DNA of 64,000 bases, taken from positions 457,001 to 521,000 of the forward strand of contig NZ_AP022321.1 of NCBI RefSeq assembly GCF_013393365.1. Reading direction: 5' to 3'. Numbering within the stretch: position 1 is the stretch's first letter; each line of letters starts with the position of its first letter. Below are positions 33,196-43,100 of this stretch, piece by piece. The notes below the pieces were generated by a model that was not told where the DNA came from, made no database searches, and worked only from the letters and a program-made list of their open reading frames with translations. This stretch comes from Veillonella nakazawae. GTDB lineage: Bacteria > Bacillota > Negativicutes > Veillonellales > Veillonellaceae. The position numbers were made by a program, and so were the translations under genes.

Positions 33196-35400
33196 ATGAA
33201 CAACAACTTTAATAACTTTGGTAGCGATTTCGGTAGCATGAACGACTTGTTTAATCAATTGATGGGTAACATGGGTGGTTATTCCACAGAAAACCGTCGT
33301 TATAAAATTAATGGTCGTGAAGTGACTCCAGAAGAGTTTGCTTTCTATCGTCAAACTGGTCGTTTACCTTCTAATGAAGAAATGCAAGCTGCTCAAGCTG
33401 CGCAACAAGGTAAAATGAAACAAGATGGTATCCTTGCTAAGTTAGGTACAAACTTAACTCAACAAGCTCGTGATGGTAAACTCGATCCTGTTATTGGCCG
33501 TAATAAAGAAATCCAAGAAACAGCAGAAATCCTTGCACGTCGTACTAAAAACAATCCTGTACTCGTAGGTGATGCTGGTGTTGGTAAAACAGCTGTAGTA
33601 GAAGGCTTGGCACAAGCAATTGTTAATGGCGATGTTCCTGCAGCTATTAAAAATAAAGAAATCATTTCCATTGATATTTCCGGTTTGGAAGCTGGTACTC
33701 AATATCGTGGTTCCTTCGAAGAAAATATCCAAAACCTTATTAAAGAGGTTAAGGCTGCTGGTAACATTATCTTGTTCTTCGACGAAATCCACCAAATCTT
33801 GGGTGCTGGTTCCACAGGTGATGGTCAAGGCTCTAAAGGCTTAGCAGATATCTTGAAACCTGCTTTGTCCCGTGGTGAAATGACTGTTATTGGTGCTACA
33901 ACACAAGATGAATACCGTAACACAATCATGAAAAACGCAGCTCTTGCTCGTCGTTTCAATGAAGTTAAGGTAAATGCACCATCTCCAGAAGATACTTTCA
34001 AAATTTTACAAGGCATTCGCCCATTGTACGAAGCGCATCATAACATTGAATTGCCAGATGCAGTGTTGAAAGCAGCTGTAGATTATTCCGTACAATACAT
34101 CCCTCAACGTAGCTTACCAGATAAAGCTATCGACTTGATCGATGTAACAGCAGCTCACTTGGCTTCCCAACATCCTGTAACTGATATTAAAACATTAGAA
34201 GCAGATATTGCAGAGGCTAAAGCAAAACAAGAAGAGTTTGCTCAAAAAGAAGATTACGAATCCGCTATTAATGAAAAGATGCGTATTCAAAAATTACAAG
34301 AAGAAATCGACAACCATACTGAAAACCAAAAGGTAGTGGCTCAAGTTAACGATGTAGCGGAAGCGGTTGAAAGAATGACTGGTATCCCTGTATCTCAAAT
34401 GGGTGCATCCGATATTGAACGCTTGAAAGACATGAAATCTCGTTTACAAGCTCATGTCATCGGTCAAGATAAAGCAGTAGAAGCTGTATCTAAAGCAATC
34501 CGTCGTAACCGTGCAGGCTTTGACGAAGGTAACCGTCCAATCGGTAGCTTCTTATTCGTAGGTCCTACTGGTGTTGGTAAAACAGAATTGGCTAAACAAT
34601 TAGCACTTGATATGTTCGGTAACAAAGATGCTATCATCCGCTTGGATATGTCCGAATACAGTGATCGCACAGCAGTTTCCAAATTGATTGGTGCTACAGC
34701 TGGTTATGTTGGTTACGAAGATAACTCCAACACATTGACTGAACGTGTTCGTCGTAATCCTTACTCCATCGTATTGTTCGACGAAATTGAAAAAGCAGAT
34801 CCTCAAGTTATTACATTGCTTCTTCAAGTATTGGATGATGGTCGCTTAACAGATGGTCAAGGTAACACCGTAAACTTCAAAAATACTGTTATCATTGCTA
34901 CATCTAATGCAGGCTTTGGCTATGGTCAAGATAATGACGATGAAAACAAAGTAGATGTAATGGATCGTATCGCTCCATTCTTCCGTCCAGAATTCTTAAA
35001 CCGTTTCAATGCAGTTATCGAATTCAATCAATTGAAAAAAGAAGATTTGAAACAAATCGTAGATTTAATGCTTGATCAAGTAAATAAAACTTTAGCTAAA
35101 AAAGAAATCACTCTTGATGTAACTGAAGCAGCTAAAGAATTATTGATGGAACAAGGTTACGATAAAACTATGGGCGCTCGTCCATTACGTCGTGTTATCG
35201 AATCTGAAATCCGCGATAATGTAACTGATTTCTACTTGGATCACATCGATGCAAAACACTTGCTTGCTGATATGAAGGATGGTCACATTGTAATTAGTGA
35301 CAAAGATGCTGCTAATACATCTGATGATAAATCTGCAGATGATAAAGCTGTAGACGACAGCAAACAAGCTGATGATGCTGCATCCAAGGATAATAAATAA
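33196..35400 (+). CDS. clpL: ClpL-type AAA+ chaperone
   Basis: 734 aa Hsp100 ATPase. The N-terminus ([36 protein letters not shown]) and most of the body match ClpL of streptococci and lactobacilli as I remember it. Two AAA+ modules: Walker A GDAGVGKT at 125-132 and GPTGVGKT near 455, Walker B FFDEIH and LFDEIE. A short coiled middle ([12 protein letters not shown]) lies between. The first 75 residues are the short ClpL N-domain, not the ClpC N-domain. ClpL acts as a disaggregase/heat-shock chaperone without ClpP. The last ~35 residues are an Asp/Lys-rich tail that I do not recall from ClpL. CtsR-like boxes precede it. Confidence 0.92.
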   Translation: MNNNFNNFGSDFGSMNDLFNQLMGNMGGYSTENRRYKINGREVTPEEFAFYRQTGRLPSNEEMQAAQAAQQGKMKQDGILAKLGTNLTQQARDGKLDPVIGRNKEIQETAEILARRTKNNPVLVGDAGVGKTAVVEGLAQAIVNGDVPAAIKNKEIISIDISGLEAGTQYRGSFEENIQNLIKEVKAAGNIILFFDEIHQILGAGSTGDGQGSKGLADILKPALSRGEMTVIGATTQDEYRNTIMKNAALARRFNEVKVNAPSPEDTFKILQGIRPLYEAHHNIELPDAVLKAAVDYSVQYIPQRSLPDKAIDLIDVTAAHLASQHPVTDIKTLEADIAEAKAKQEEFAQKEDYESAINEKMRIQKLQEEIDNHTENQKVVAQVNDVAEAVERMTGIPVSQMGASDIERLKDMKSRLQAHVIGQDKAVEAVSKAIRRNRAGFDEGNRPIGSFLFVGPTGVGKTELAKQLALDMFGNKDAIIRLDMSEYSDRTAVSKLIGATAGYVGYEDNSNTLTERVRRNPYSIVLFDEIEKADPQVITLLLQVLDDGRLTDGQGNTVNFKNTVIIATSNAGFGYGQDNDDENKVDVMDRIAPFFRPEFLNRFNAVIEFNQLKKEDLKQIVDLMLDQVNKTLAKKEITLDVTEAAKELLMEQGYDKTMGARPLRRVIESEIRDNVTDFYLDHIDAKHLLADMKDGHIVISDKDAANTSDDKSADDKAVDDSKQADDAASKDNK

Positions 35401-35482
35401 TCGATAGGCTATCGACACTAACTAATGAATCCCTTACAACTCTCTCCATATACAAACTAATGATAGACCTATTGATACTGAG

Positions 35483-35512
35483 AGCACCCCACATAACGTG
35501 GGGTGCTTTTTT
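35483..35512 (+). terminator. terminator after clpL
   Basis: 10-bp stem AGCACCCCAC / GTGGGGTGCT with ATAAC loop and T6. Confidence 0.93.
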
Positions 35513-35671
35513 GTGTCTTAATATGCATTTTAATATGTGTATTAATAAAGAAATTTTGTATATATGATAAAAATCATTGCTAATATATCGATTTATTTAG
35601 TATAATCATATCTATAAATTCAATATTCTATAGAATTTAAAAAAGAGATGAAGAAAGGGAGGAGATTATTG

Positions 35672-36442
35672 ATGTCACATTATGTAGATCTAAATAGTGA
35701 TTTAGGTGAAAGTTTTGGCAACTACACATTAGGCATGGATGGTGAAGTGTTAAATCACGTCACAAGTGCTAATGTTGCCTGTGGATGGCATGCTGGGGAT
35801 CCTCTCATTATGGATGCTACAGTTCGCATGTGCAAGGAGAAGGGCGTAGCCGTAGGGGCTCATCCTGGGTATCCTGACTTAATGGGCTTTGGTCGTCGTG
35901 CAATGGCAGTGAACCCTGCAGAGGCAAAAGCGTATATGATATATCAAGTTGGTGCATTGCAAGCCTTCTGTGATAGCTATGGCGTTACATTGCAACATAT
36001 GAAATTACACGGTGCTTTTTATAATACTGCATGTGTAACTCCTGCATTAGCAGATGCTGTACTAGATGGATTACAAGCGGTAAACCCTAATATTGCAGCT
36101 ATGGTATTGAGCGGTAGCTATATTGCAAAAGAAGCACAATGCCGAGGCATTCCTGTTATTCAAGAGGTATTTGCTGATCGTGGTTATACTGACGAAGGTA
36201 CATTGGTACCTCGTACAGAGCCGGGCGCTTTCATAAAAGACCCTCAAGAGGCTCTTGAACGAGTTCTCATGATGGTTACAGACGGCAAGGTTGTTACTAA
36301 TACAGGAAATACTATTGATATTGTAGCTGACTCCGTATGCGTCCATGGCGATAACCCTGAAGCGATAGCTTTCACAAATTACATTCGTGAAGGCCTTACA
36401 AAAGCGGGTGTTACAGTGGCTAATTTTCAAAACCGTAAATAG
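35672..36442 (+). CDS. pxpA: 5-oxoprolinase subunit A (LamB/YcsF)
   Basis: 256 aa from ATG 35672 (GGGAGGAG upstream). PxpA with PxpB and PxpC hydrolyses 5-oxoproline (pyroglutamate) to glutamate using ATP. VDLNSDLGESFGNY at the start, SANVACGWHAGDP, HPGYPDLMGFGRR, EVFADRGYTDEGTLVPR, and VCVHGDNPEA are diagnostic. The operon continues with an NRAMP-fold transporter, pxpB and pxpC, the same content as Bacillus ycsFG-kipIA. Confidence 0.96.
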   Translation: MSHYVDLNSDLGESFGNYTLGMDGEVLNHVTSANVACGWHAGDPLIMDATVRMCKEKGVAVGAHPGYPDLMGFGRRAMAVNPAEAKAYMIYQVGALQAFCDSYGVTLQHMKLHGAFYNTACVTPALADAVLDGLQAVNPNIAAMVLSGSYIAKEAQCRGIPVIQEVFADRGYTDEGTLVPRTEPGAFIKDPQEALERVLMMVTDGKVVTNTGNTIDIVADSVCVHGDNPEAIAFTNYIREGLTKAGVTVANFQNRK

Positions 36443-36462
36443 TAAAACGGTCATTAGAAAAT

Positions 36463-36592
36463 AAGCAATACATAGCAAATACGTAATACATAGTGAATAC
36501 GTAATACATAGTGAATACGTAATAAATAGTAAATATGTAGTAAATATGTAGTAAATATGTAGTAAATAGTAAATACGTAATAGATCGTTAAT
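36463..36592 (+). repeat. degenerate AT-rich minisatellite, 18-bp and 11-bp units
   Basis: Consecutive units: 36463-36480 (degenerate), 36481-36498 and 36499-36516 (identical ACGTAATACATAGTGAAT), 36517-36534, two 11-bp short units ATGTAGTAAAT (36535-36556), 36557-36574 and 36575-36592. Noncoding, between pxpA and the transporter gene. Confidence 0.85.
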
Positions 36593-36614
36593 AAATTATT
36601 GTGTGGAGGTTTTT

Positions 36615-37811
36615 ATGAAACCAATTTCAGGTAAAGCAAGTCTATCTGTCCTCTTGGGGGCAGCTTTCTTGATGGCCACGTCCTCTATTGGGCCGGGCTT
36701 TATGTTACAAACGGCGGCGTTTACGAATGATTTAAAAGCAGACTTTGCGTTTGCCATCATTGTGTCTGTTATTTTTTCAATTATTGCACAGCTTAATGTG
36801 TGGACCATCATTGGTATATCTAAAATGCGTGGTCAAGATATTGCAAATAAAGTATTGCCAGGACTTGGCTATTTCGTAGCATTCTTGATTTCTCTTGGGG
36901 GCCTTGCGTTCAATATCGGTAACATTGGGGGCGCGTCTATGGGCCTAAATATTGTATTTGGTATTGATACAACGACTGCAGCGGCTATTAGTGGTATCCT
37001 TGGTATTCTATTGTTCGCCTCTCCAAAAATGGGGGGTGTACTAGACAACACAGCTAAAATTCTTGGTACTGTTATGCTAGTATTGATTGGCTATGTAGCA
37101 TTCTCTACAAATCCGCCAGTGGCTGAAGCGGCTACTCATGCGGTGGCACCGACGCATTATCCATGGCTTGCAACTATTACCCTTATCGGTGGTACCGTAG
37201 GTGGTTACATTACATTCTCTGGCGGTCACCGCCTCATTGATGCGGGTATTACTGGTCAAGAACATTTGAAAGATGTACGTCGTGCAGCCTTCATGGGTAT
37301 GTCCGTAGATGCAGTGGTTCGTATCTTGTTATTCTTAGCGGTTCTGGGCGTTGTGTCTATGGGCTATGCACTAGACCCTAAAGATCCAGCTGGTTCTGCA
37401 TTCCTTCTTGGTGCTGGTGAAATCGGTCATAAATTATTCGGTATCGTGTTCTTCTGTGCAGCCTTAACATCTGTAGTAGGTGCAGCGTACACATCCGTGT
37501 CCTTCTTAAAAACATTGTTCAAAGTGGTAGAACGCAATGAGAAATTGACTATTATGACATTTATCTTCGTTTCTACATGTATTTTGATCTTCATTGGTAA
37601 ACCAGCATCCTTGTTGATTTTGGCTGGCTCCGTAAACGGCTTAATCTTGCCGATTACATTGGCAGTAATGCTATTTGCTACTCATAAATCTGAAATCGTA
37701 GGGGACTACAAACATAATAAACTGTTATACTATACAGGATGGATTGTAGTACTTGTAACAGCTTACATCGGCGTTACATCCTTACAAGGCATTGCTAAAT
37801 TACTTGGTTAA
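36615..37811 (+). CDS. NRAMP-fold transporter in 5-oxoprolinase operon
   Basis: 398 aa from ATG 36615 (GGAGG five bases upstream), about 11 helices. Overall NRAMP family, like Bacillus YcsG. The metal-coordinating DPGN of true NRAMP helix 1 is replaced by SIGPGFML (residues 24-31), and the helix-6 MPH motif is also not seen (GGYITFSGGHRL instead), so Mn/Fe transport is unlikely. Context points to 5-oxoproline or a related small acid (inference). The tandem repeat lies in its leader. Confidence 0.88.
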   Translation: MKPISGKASLSVLLGAAFLMATSSIGPGFMLQTAAFTNDLKADFAFAIIVSVIFSIIAQLNVWTIIGISKMRGQDIANKVLPGLGYFVAFLISLGGLAFNIGNIGGASMGLNIVFGIDTTTAAAISGILGILLFASPKMGGVLDNTAKILGTVMLVLIGYVAFSTNPPVAEAATHAVAPTHYPWLATITLIGGTVGGYITFSGGHRLIDAGITGQEHLKDVRRAAFMGMSVDAVVRILLFLAVLGVVSMGYALDPKDPAGSAFLLGAGEIGHKLFGIVFFCAALTSVVGAAYTSVSFLKTLFKVVERNEKLTIMTFIFVSTCILIFIGKPASLLILAGSVNGLILPITLAVMLFATHKSEIVGDYKHNKLLYYTGWIVVLVTAYIGVTSLQGIAKLLG

Positions 37812-37885
37812 TTTGATAATTATGAAAGTACCATTATTTTCGTTTGAAGGTAATGGTTCTTTCTGGTTTTAGGAAGGAGATACCT

Positions 37886-38626
37886 ATGAAACCTATAATT
37901 TCACCTGTAGGGGATTGCGCTATCTCTATTGATTTTGGTCAAGTCATCGATCCAAAGATTAATCGACATATTCGTCAAACGATAGAGCGAATTCAAGAGC
38001 TGAATCTAGAGGGAATCATTGAATTAGTTCCTACCTATTGTGCATTGCTTTTGCAATATGATGCTATGATATACTCCTATGCAGAATTGTGTAACATCAT
38101 TGAGCCTACATTGGAGCAGACTGTAACAGATAATGCTAATGAACTTGTTACCGTCGTGGAAATTCCTACCGTGTACGGTGGTGAGTTTGGTCCAGACCTT
38201 GGTTTTGTAGCCTCTCATAATAATCTAACTGAAGATGAGGTTCTAGCCATTCATAGTGGTACTGATTACTTGGTATATATGCTTGGCTTCATTCCTGGTT
38301 TTACTTATTTGGGCGGCATGGATCCACGCATTGCAACGCCTCGTTTGTCCTCACCAAGAACATTGATACCTGCAGGCTCTGTAGGCATTGCAGGGGAACA
38401 AACTGGCACGTATCCATCTGACTCTCCAGGAGGATGGCAAATCATTGGCCGTACACCGGTAACCATGTATGATATGTCTAAGGAACAAGCGGCGCTATTG
38501 AGTGTTGGCGACTATGTGCGCTATGTGCCGATAGATGAAGCGGAATATAATCGTATTAAAGCATTGGGGGCGGACTATGCGCCATCCATGTATGAAGTAG
38601 AGGTAGGTGAGTTGCGTGGCTATTAA
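37886..38626 (+). CDS. pxpB: 5-oxoprolinase subunit B (KipI-like)
   Basis: 246 aa from ATG 37886 (AAGGAGATACCT upstream). GDCAISIDFGQVID at the N-terminus, LVPTYCALLLQYD, LGFIPGFTYLGGMDPR, ATPRLSSPRT and PAGSVGIAGEQTGTYP are typical of PxpB/allophanate-hydrolase subunit 1. A longer frame from 37844 lacks a site. pxpC overlaps its end. Confidence 0.95.
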   Translation: MKPIISPVGDCAISIDFGQVIDPKINRHIRQTIERIQELNLEGIIELVPTYCALLLQYDAMIYSYAELCNIIEPTLEQTVTDNANELVTVVEIPTVYGGEFGPDLGFVASHNNLTEDEVLAIHSGTDYLVYMLGFIPGFTYLGGMDPRIATPRLSSPRTLIPAGSVGIAGEQTGTYPSDSPGGWQIIGRTPVTMYDMSKEQAALLSVGDYVRYVPIDEAEYNRIKALGADYAPSMYEVEVGELRGY

Positions 38627-39650
38627 TGAGTTTAATAAATTATCTATCTACGTAAATGCACCTGGCATGTACACCACCATTCAAGATAAAGGTCGCGTTG
38701 GGTTCCAACAATATGGTATGCCTGTAGCAGGTCCTATGGATAGTGAAAGCTATCTGTTGGGGCAAGCGCTGGTAGGTAATGTAGAAACGGCAGGTGCCTT
38801 AGAGTGCACATTGTTGCCGCCTACACTCACCGTGAAAGGCACATGTATCGTTGCTTTCACAGGAGCCGACATGGAACCAACCATCAATAGTGTGCGAGTA
38901 CCGAGATATATTCCATTTGTATGTCACGACGGCGATGTCATTTCCGGCGGTTTTAGCCAATGTGGCGTGCGCATGTACATTTCTTTCTCTGGAGGTATCG
39001 ACGTGCCAAGAATCAACGGCAGTGTATCGACCCATACAAAGGCGAAAATTGGGGGACTAGAAGGTCGTCCGTTACAAAAAGGTGATGAACTTGGCATCAA
39101 AGCGTTTACCAGAGATGAAGTGCATGTCTGCGATTACCGTGGTGAAGGGCATACTCTATTCAATACCGCCTTATATAACCGTGGGGGCCGTGAATGTCAT
39201 GAACCGTTACGCGTTGTATTAGGTGATCAGGCAAAACATTTCACCGAGAAGGGAATCAAGACCTTTAGTGATAACATCTATACACTGACTGTAGAATGTG
39301 ACCGTATGGGTTTTCGCTTAGATGGTCCTGAAATTGAACACGTAGACAGTGCAGATATTATTTCTGATGGTGCCGTATTTGGTTCTATCCAAGTGCCTTC
39401 TAATGGTCATCCCATTGTCCTCATGGCAGATCGCCAAACAACAGGGGGCTATACAAAAATAGGCACTATCATTACCGCAGACCTACCACGGCTTAGCCAA
39501 TTGCCGGTAGGGGATGGGATTAACTTTAATATCGTGTCTATTGACGAAGCGCAAGATATATACCGAGCGTATATAGAACGATTACAGAAACGTATCAAAC
39601 TAGCACATGAACAAAGTGCTTATATATTTAAATTAAATAATGCCATATAA
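38616..39650 (+). CDS. pxpC: 5-oxoprolinase subunit C (KipA-like)
   Basis: 344 aa if GTG 38616 is the start; another GTG at 38607 is possible, and no ATG fits, so the exact N-terminus is uncertain. Both overlap pxpB. APGMYTTIQDKGRVGFQQYG, GPMDSESYLLGQALVGN, FTGADMEPTIN, and DRMGFRLDGPEI identify the biotin-dependent carboxylase/allophanate-hydrolase subunit 2 fold. Completes the PxpABC set. Confidence 0.94.
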   Translation: MAINEFNKLSIYVNAPGMYTTIQDKGRVGFQQYGMPVAGPMDSESYLLGQALVGNVETAGALECTLLPPTLTVKGTCIVAFTGADMEPTINSVRVPRYIPFVCHDGDVISGGFSQCGVRMYISFSGGIDVPRINGSVSTHTKAKIGGLEGRPLQKGDELGIKAFTRDEVHVCDYRGEGHTLFNTALYNRGGRECHEPLRVVLGDQAKHFTEKGIKTFSDNIYTLTVECDRMGFRLDGPEIEHVDSADIISDGAVFGSIQVPSNGHPIVLMADRQTTGGYTKIGTIITADLPRLSQLPVGDGINFNIVSIDEAQDIYRAYIERLQKRIKLAHEQSAYIFKLNNAI

Positions 39651-39652
39651 AA

Positions 39653-39694
39653 AAATAACGTCTAAAGAGATTATTCTTTAGACGTTATTTTTGT
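39653..39694 (+). terminator. terminator of the pxp operon
   Basis: 16-bp perfect stem AAATAACGTCTAAAGA / TCTTTAGACGTTATTT (39653-39668, 39675-39690) with T-tract. Confidence 0.94.
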
Positions 39695-40116
39695 TTTGGG
39701 CTGCCTATTTATCTCCATTTAACTGAAATGCTAATTTATAAAAATTTAATGAAATATAGTACTGTAAAACAGGTGGGGTTATTAGAGTGTAGCTATATAA
39801 GGCGTTTTGACAATTATTTTTGTAATTTATCAATTATATTTATATGGGAAAAGTTAAAATGTGAGTTTAATTTCATCTTCTCTTCTAAATTATGGTATAA
39901 AATCACCCCAATTATTAGGTTTTATTTTATAAGGGGTTTAAAGAACTCCCATTATTGCTGTATTTGCAATAGCTATTCCAAAAATGAAATATTAGTGAAA
40001 AGGGGTTGCAAGCATATCGAAAAATTTGGTATACTCACTATATCGAAAAACTTAAAATTAAGATTATTTGTTATATAGAAGTTTGAGAGCTTTATAGTAG
40101 TTTAAAGGAGAAATGA
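39695..40116 (+). promoter_or_regulatory. long AT-rich leader with promoter of the first adhesin
   Basis: No convincing gene. A promoter is seen near the end: TTGCAA (40006-40011), 18-base spacer, TATACT (40030-40035), leaving about 75 bases of leader. TATCGAAAA occurs twice (40015-40023 and 40041-40049), 26 bases apart, one in the spacer and one downstream of the -10. AAAGGAG precedes the adhesin ATG. Confidence 0.6.
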
Positions 40117-43100
40117 ATGAACAAGATTTTTAAAGTAGTTTGGAACAAATCCAAAAATTGCTACGTAGTAGTATCTGAATTCGCTAAGAATAATAGTGGT
40201 AAAAAGAAAATCGTAGTAGCTGGTATCTTTGCGGCATTGGCTATGACTAATGGTAATGTGGCATTTGCGGTAAACGAAGTTCCTCCTACTACTGGTGGTG
40301 CATCTGTCGCTTTTGGTAACGGTGCTACTGTTACAGGTACAAATGCAGTTGGTTTAGGTAAAAGTGCTAATGTTACAGGTGCCGATGCAGTTGGTATAGG
40401 CAACAGTGCTAGTGTTACAGGTGCAAATGCGGTTGGTATAGGTAAAGGTGCCAGTGTTACAGGTTTAAATGCAGTTGGTATAGGTACAGGTGCAACGTCT
40501 AATAAATTCAATGTTGTTGTAATCGGTACCGATGCAAATGCTGACAGTAACGATAGTATTGCTATTGGTAACGGAGCATATTCTACTAGTAGTGGTGCCG
40601 CATTAAGTACGGCCAGTGTTGCTGTTGGTTTGAAAGCATCTGCTAAGGGTAATACTACGATTGCGATTGGTACAAATGCAAAAGTAAAAAATAGTAAACA
40701 AGGGATTGCCATTGGTGGTGGTGCTGCTGATAATGACGGTGCTATTGTAGAGGGCGACCAAAGTATTGCTATCGGTGGTAATACATATGCTAAAGGTGAC
40801 GCATCTATTGTTATTGGTGGCGATGATACAGATAATGCAAATAGTAGAACGGTTGATTACACAGATATTAGAACTGGTAATATTGTTTCTGCAAACTTAC
40901 AAACAGCAGTGCAACAATTAACAGGTGTAAATTTAGGGAACCCTAGATGGACTACTGCAGATGCTGGTCATGCAAGTGTTACACTTGGTATGAAAGCTCA
41001 CTCTGGTAATGCTAGTATTGCAATTGGTACAGCGGCTGATGCCAAGACTCGACTTTCAGGTACTACGGATGTAACAAATGCTGTTGCTATCGGTACTGGT
41101 GCGAAAGCAAACCGAGATAATTCTATTGCATTAGGCGGTGGCTCTACTACTGATTTAGCTGGTACAAAACAAACTAGCTATACATTGCCAAGTGGTGTAG
41201 TTGCTTCTTGGGAAGGTGGCAAAGATACTTTACCCGGTGACGTTGTATCCTTCGGTTCAAAAGGTTATGAACGTCAGTTGAAAAACGTAGCTCCTGGTGA
41301 GGTAAGTGCTACCTCTACCGACGCAATCAACGGTTCTCAGTTAGCTGCTATTGCAAACGAACTTTCACATAAATATGTATCGATTAATTCTAATGATACT
41401 CCTAATAAAGACAATACTGGTGCAAAAGCAAATAACTCCATTGCTATTGGTCCAAATGCATCTACAGATAAGGCTGCAACAAGCTCTCTAGCTATTGGTG
41501 ATGGTGCTAATACAACAGGTCGATCTACAGTTGCATTGGGGTTATCAGCACAAGCTACATCGGCAAATGCTACAGCGGTAGGTGCTAACTCCATTGCGTC
41601 CGAGGATGATACTGTGGCAGTTGGTCATGGTGCTAAGGCAACAGATGGCAATGCCAGTGCTTTGGGGGCTGATGCGATAGCTTCCAATATTGAATCTACT
41701 GCAATTGGTCATGGTACTGCTGCATCTGGTGCATCCTCTACTGCATTGGGATCTAGGGCAAAGGCCGCTGGAACTGCAGGTGTTGGTATCGGTATGTTAG
41801 CCAATGCAACTAAAGATTATAGTATTGCTATTGGCGGAGAAAGCTCTTCCACTGCAGATAACAGTATTGCTATTGGTAGAAAAAGCTCAGTATCAGAGAA
41901 TGATGGTATTGCTATCGGTACTAGATCTAACGCAAGTGCAGCTAAATCGATTGCTATTGGTGATGGTGCTAGTGCTACAACTGCTGATGGTGTTGCAATA
42001 GGTTCTAAGTCTGTTGCTAGTACTGCAGCTGGTGTAGCAGGTTATAATGCTAATACTGGTCGTACTGATACATATGCTAACTTAACTGGTGCAACGTTAA
42101 CATCTACATTGGGTGGCGTTGCTGTTGGTACAACAGGTCAAACTCGTCAAATTAACTATGTAGCTGCTGGTACGGCTGATACAGATGCAGTCAACGTAGC
42201 ACAATTGAAGAGTGTAAACCTTGCTTTCACAGGTGACACTGGTTCTGGTGACGTAAACCTTGCTAACAGTAAATTAGCTGTAAATGGTGACGATACATAT
42301 ATTACAACTACAGCTAATGGTAAGAAAATTACTATTGCTGGTAAAAAACAAGATATTACTGTAACTAATGGTGTTGCTTCTGCAACTGCAGGCATGGCAG
42401 ATGCACAAAACGTAGCTGATGCAATTAATCAAGCAGTTGCTAATAGTTCTTCCAGTTGGAACTTATCTGCTAATGGTGAAGCGACAACAGCAACCGTTGA
42501 AAAAGGTAATAAAGTAGATTTCTCTGGCGATGATAATATTACAGTTGCTAGAAATGATAAAAATATCACTGTGTCCTTGAAGAAAGAGCTTACTGGCTTG
42601 AACAGTGCATCTTTTAACAATGCTGCGGGCAATCCAACTGTAAAAATTGATGGCGACAAAGGCATCAATGCCGGTGATATGAAAGTTACTAACGTAGCTG
42701 ATGGTGTAGATGATAAAGATGCTGTCAATGTATCTCAATTGAAGAAAACAGACGATAAAGCAGAAGCTAACAAAACTGCAATTGCTCGTAAAATTTCCTT
42801 AGGTGGTAATAGTGGTTCTACTGCAGAGAAATCTTTGAGCGCAGGCGATGTAAAATTCAATGTTAAAGGTGCTGATGGTTTAACTACGGTTGCTTCTGGC
42901 GATGATGTAACTGTTAAACTTGATACAGATACTAAAAATAAAATCGATAACGCTGCTGACAAAGATTTGAGCAATTTGAATCCAGCAGGTGAGCAAAAGG
43001 TTAAAGATCTAGCTGCTTGGAAAGTGGTTGCTAACAGTGGTACTGCTGAAGATGTTAAAGGTGGCGACACTGTTAAGTTCATCGATGGTGATAACATCGA

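Noticed and set aside
35401..35475. Short palindrome TCGATAGGCTATCGA after clpL as an attachment site
   Set aside because: No matching copy near tRNA-Arg and no integrase gene seen.
36615..37811. Annotation of the pxp-linked transporter as an Mn/Fe (MntH) importer
   Set aside because: The DPGN and MPH metal motifs are absent and the context is 5-oxoproline use.
39728..40078. A 116-codon frame upstream of adhesin 1
   Set aside because: No ribosome site, odd composition (many Ile, Phe, Lys, Cys), no family, and the adhesin promoter lies inside it. Treated as intergenic.
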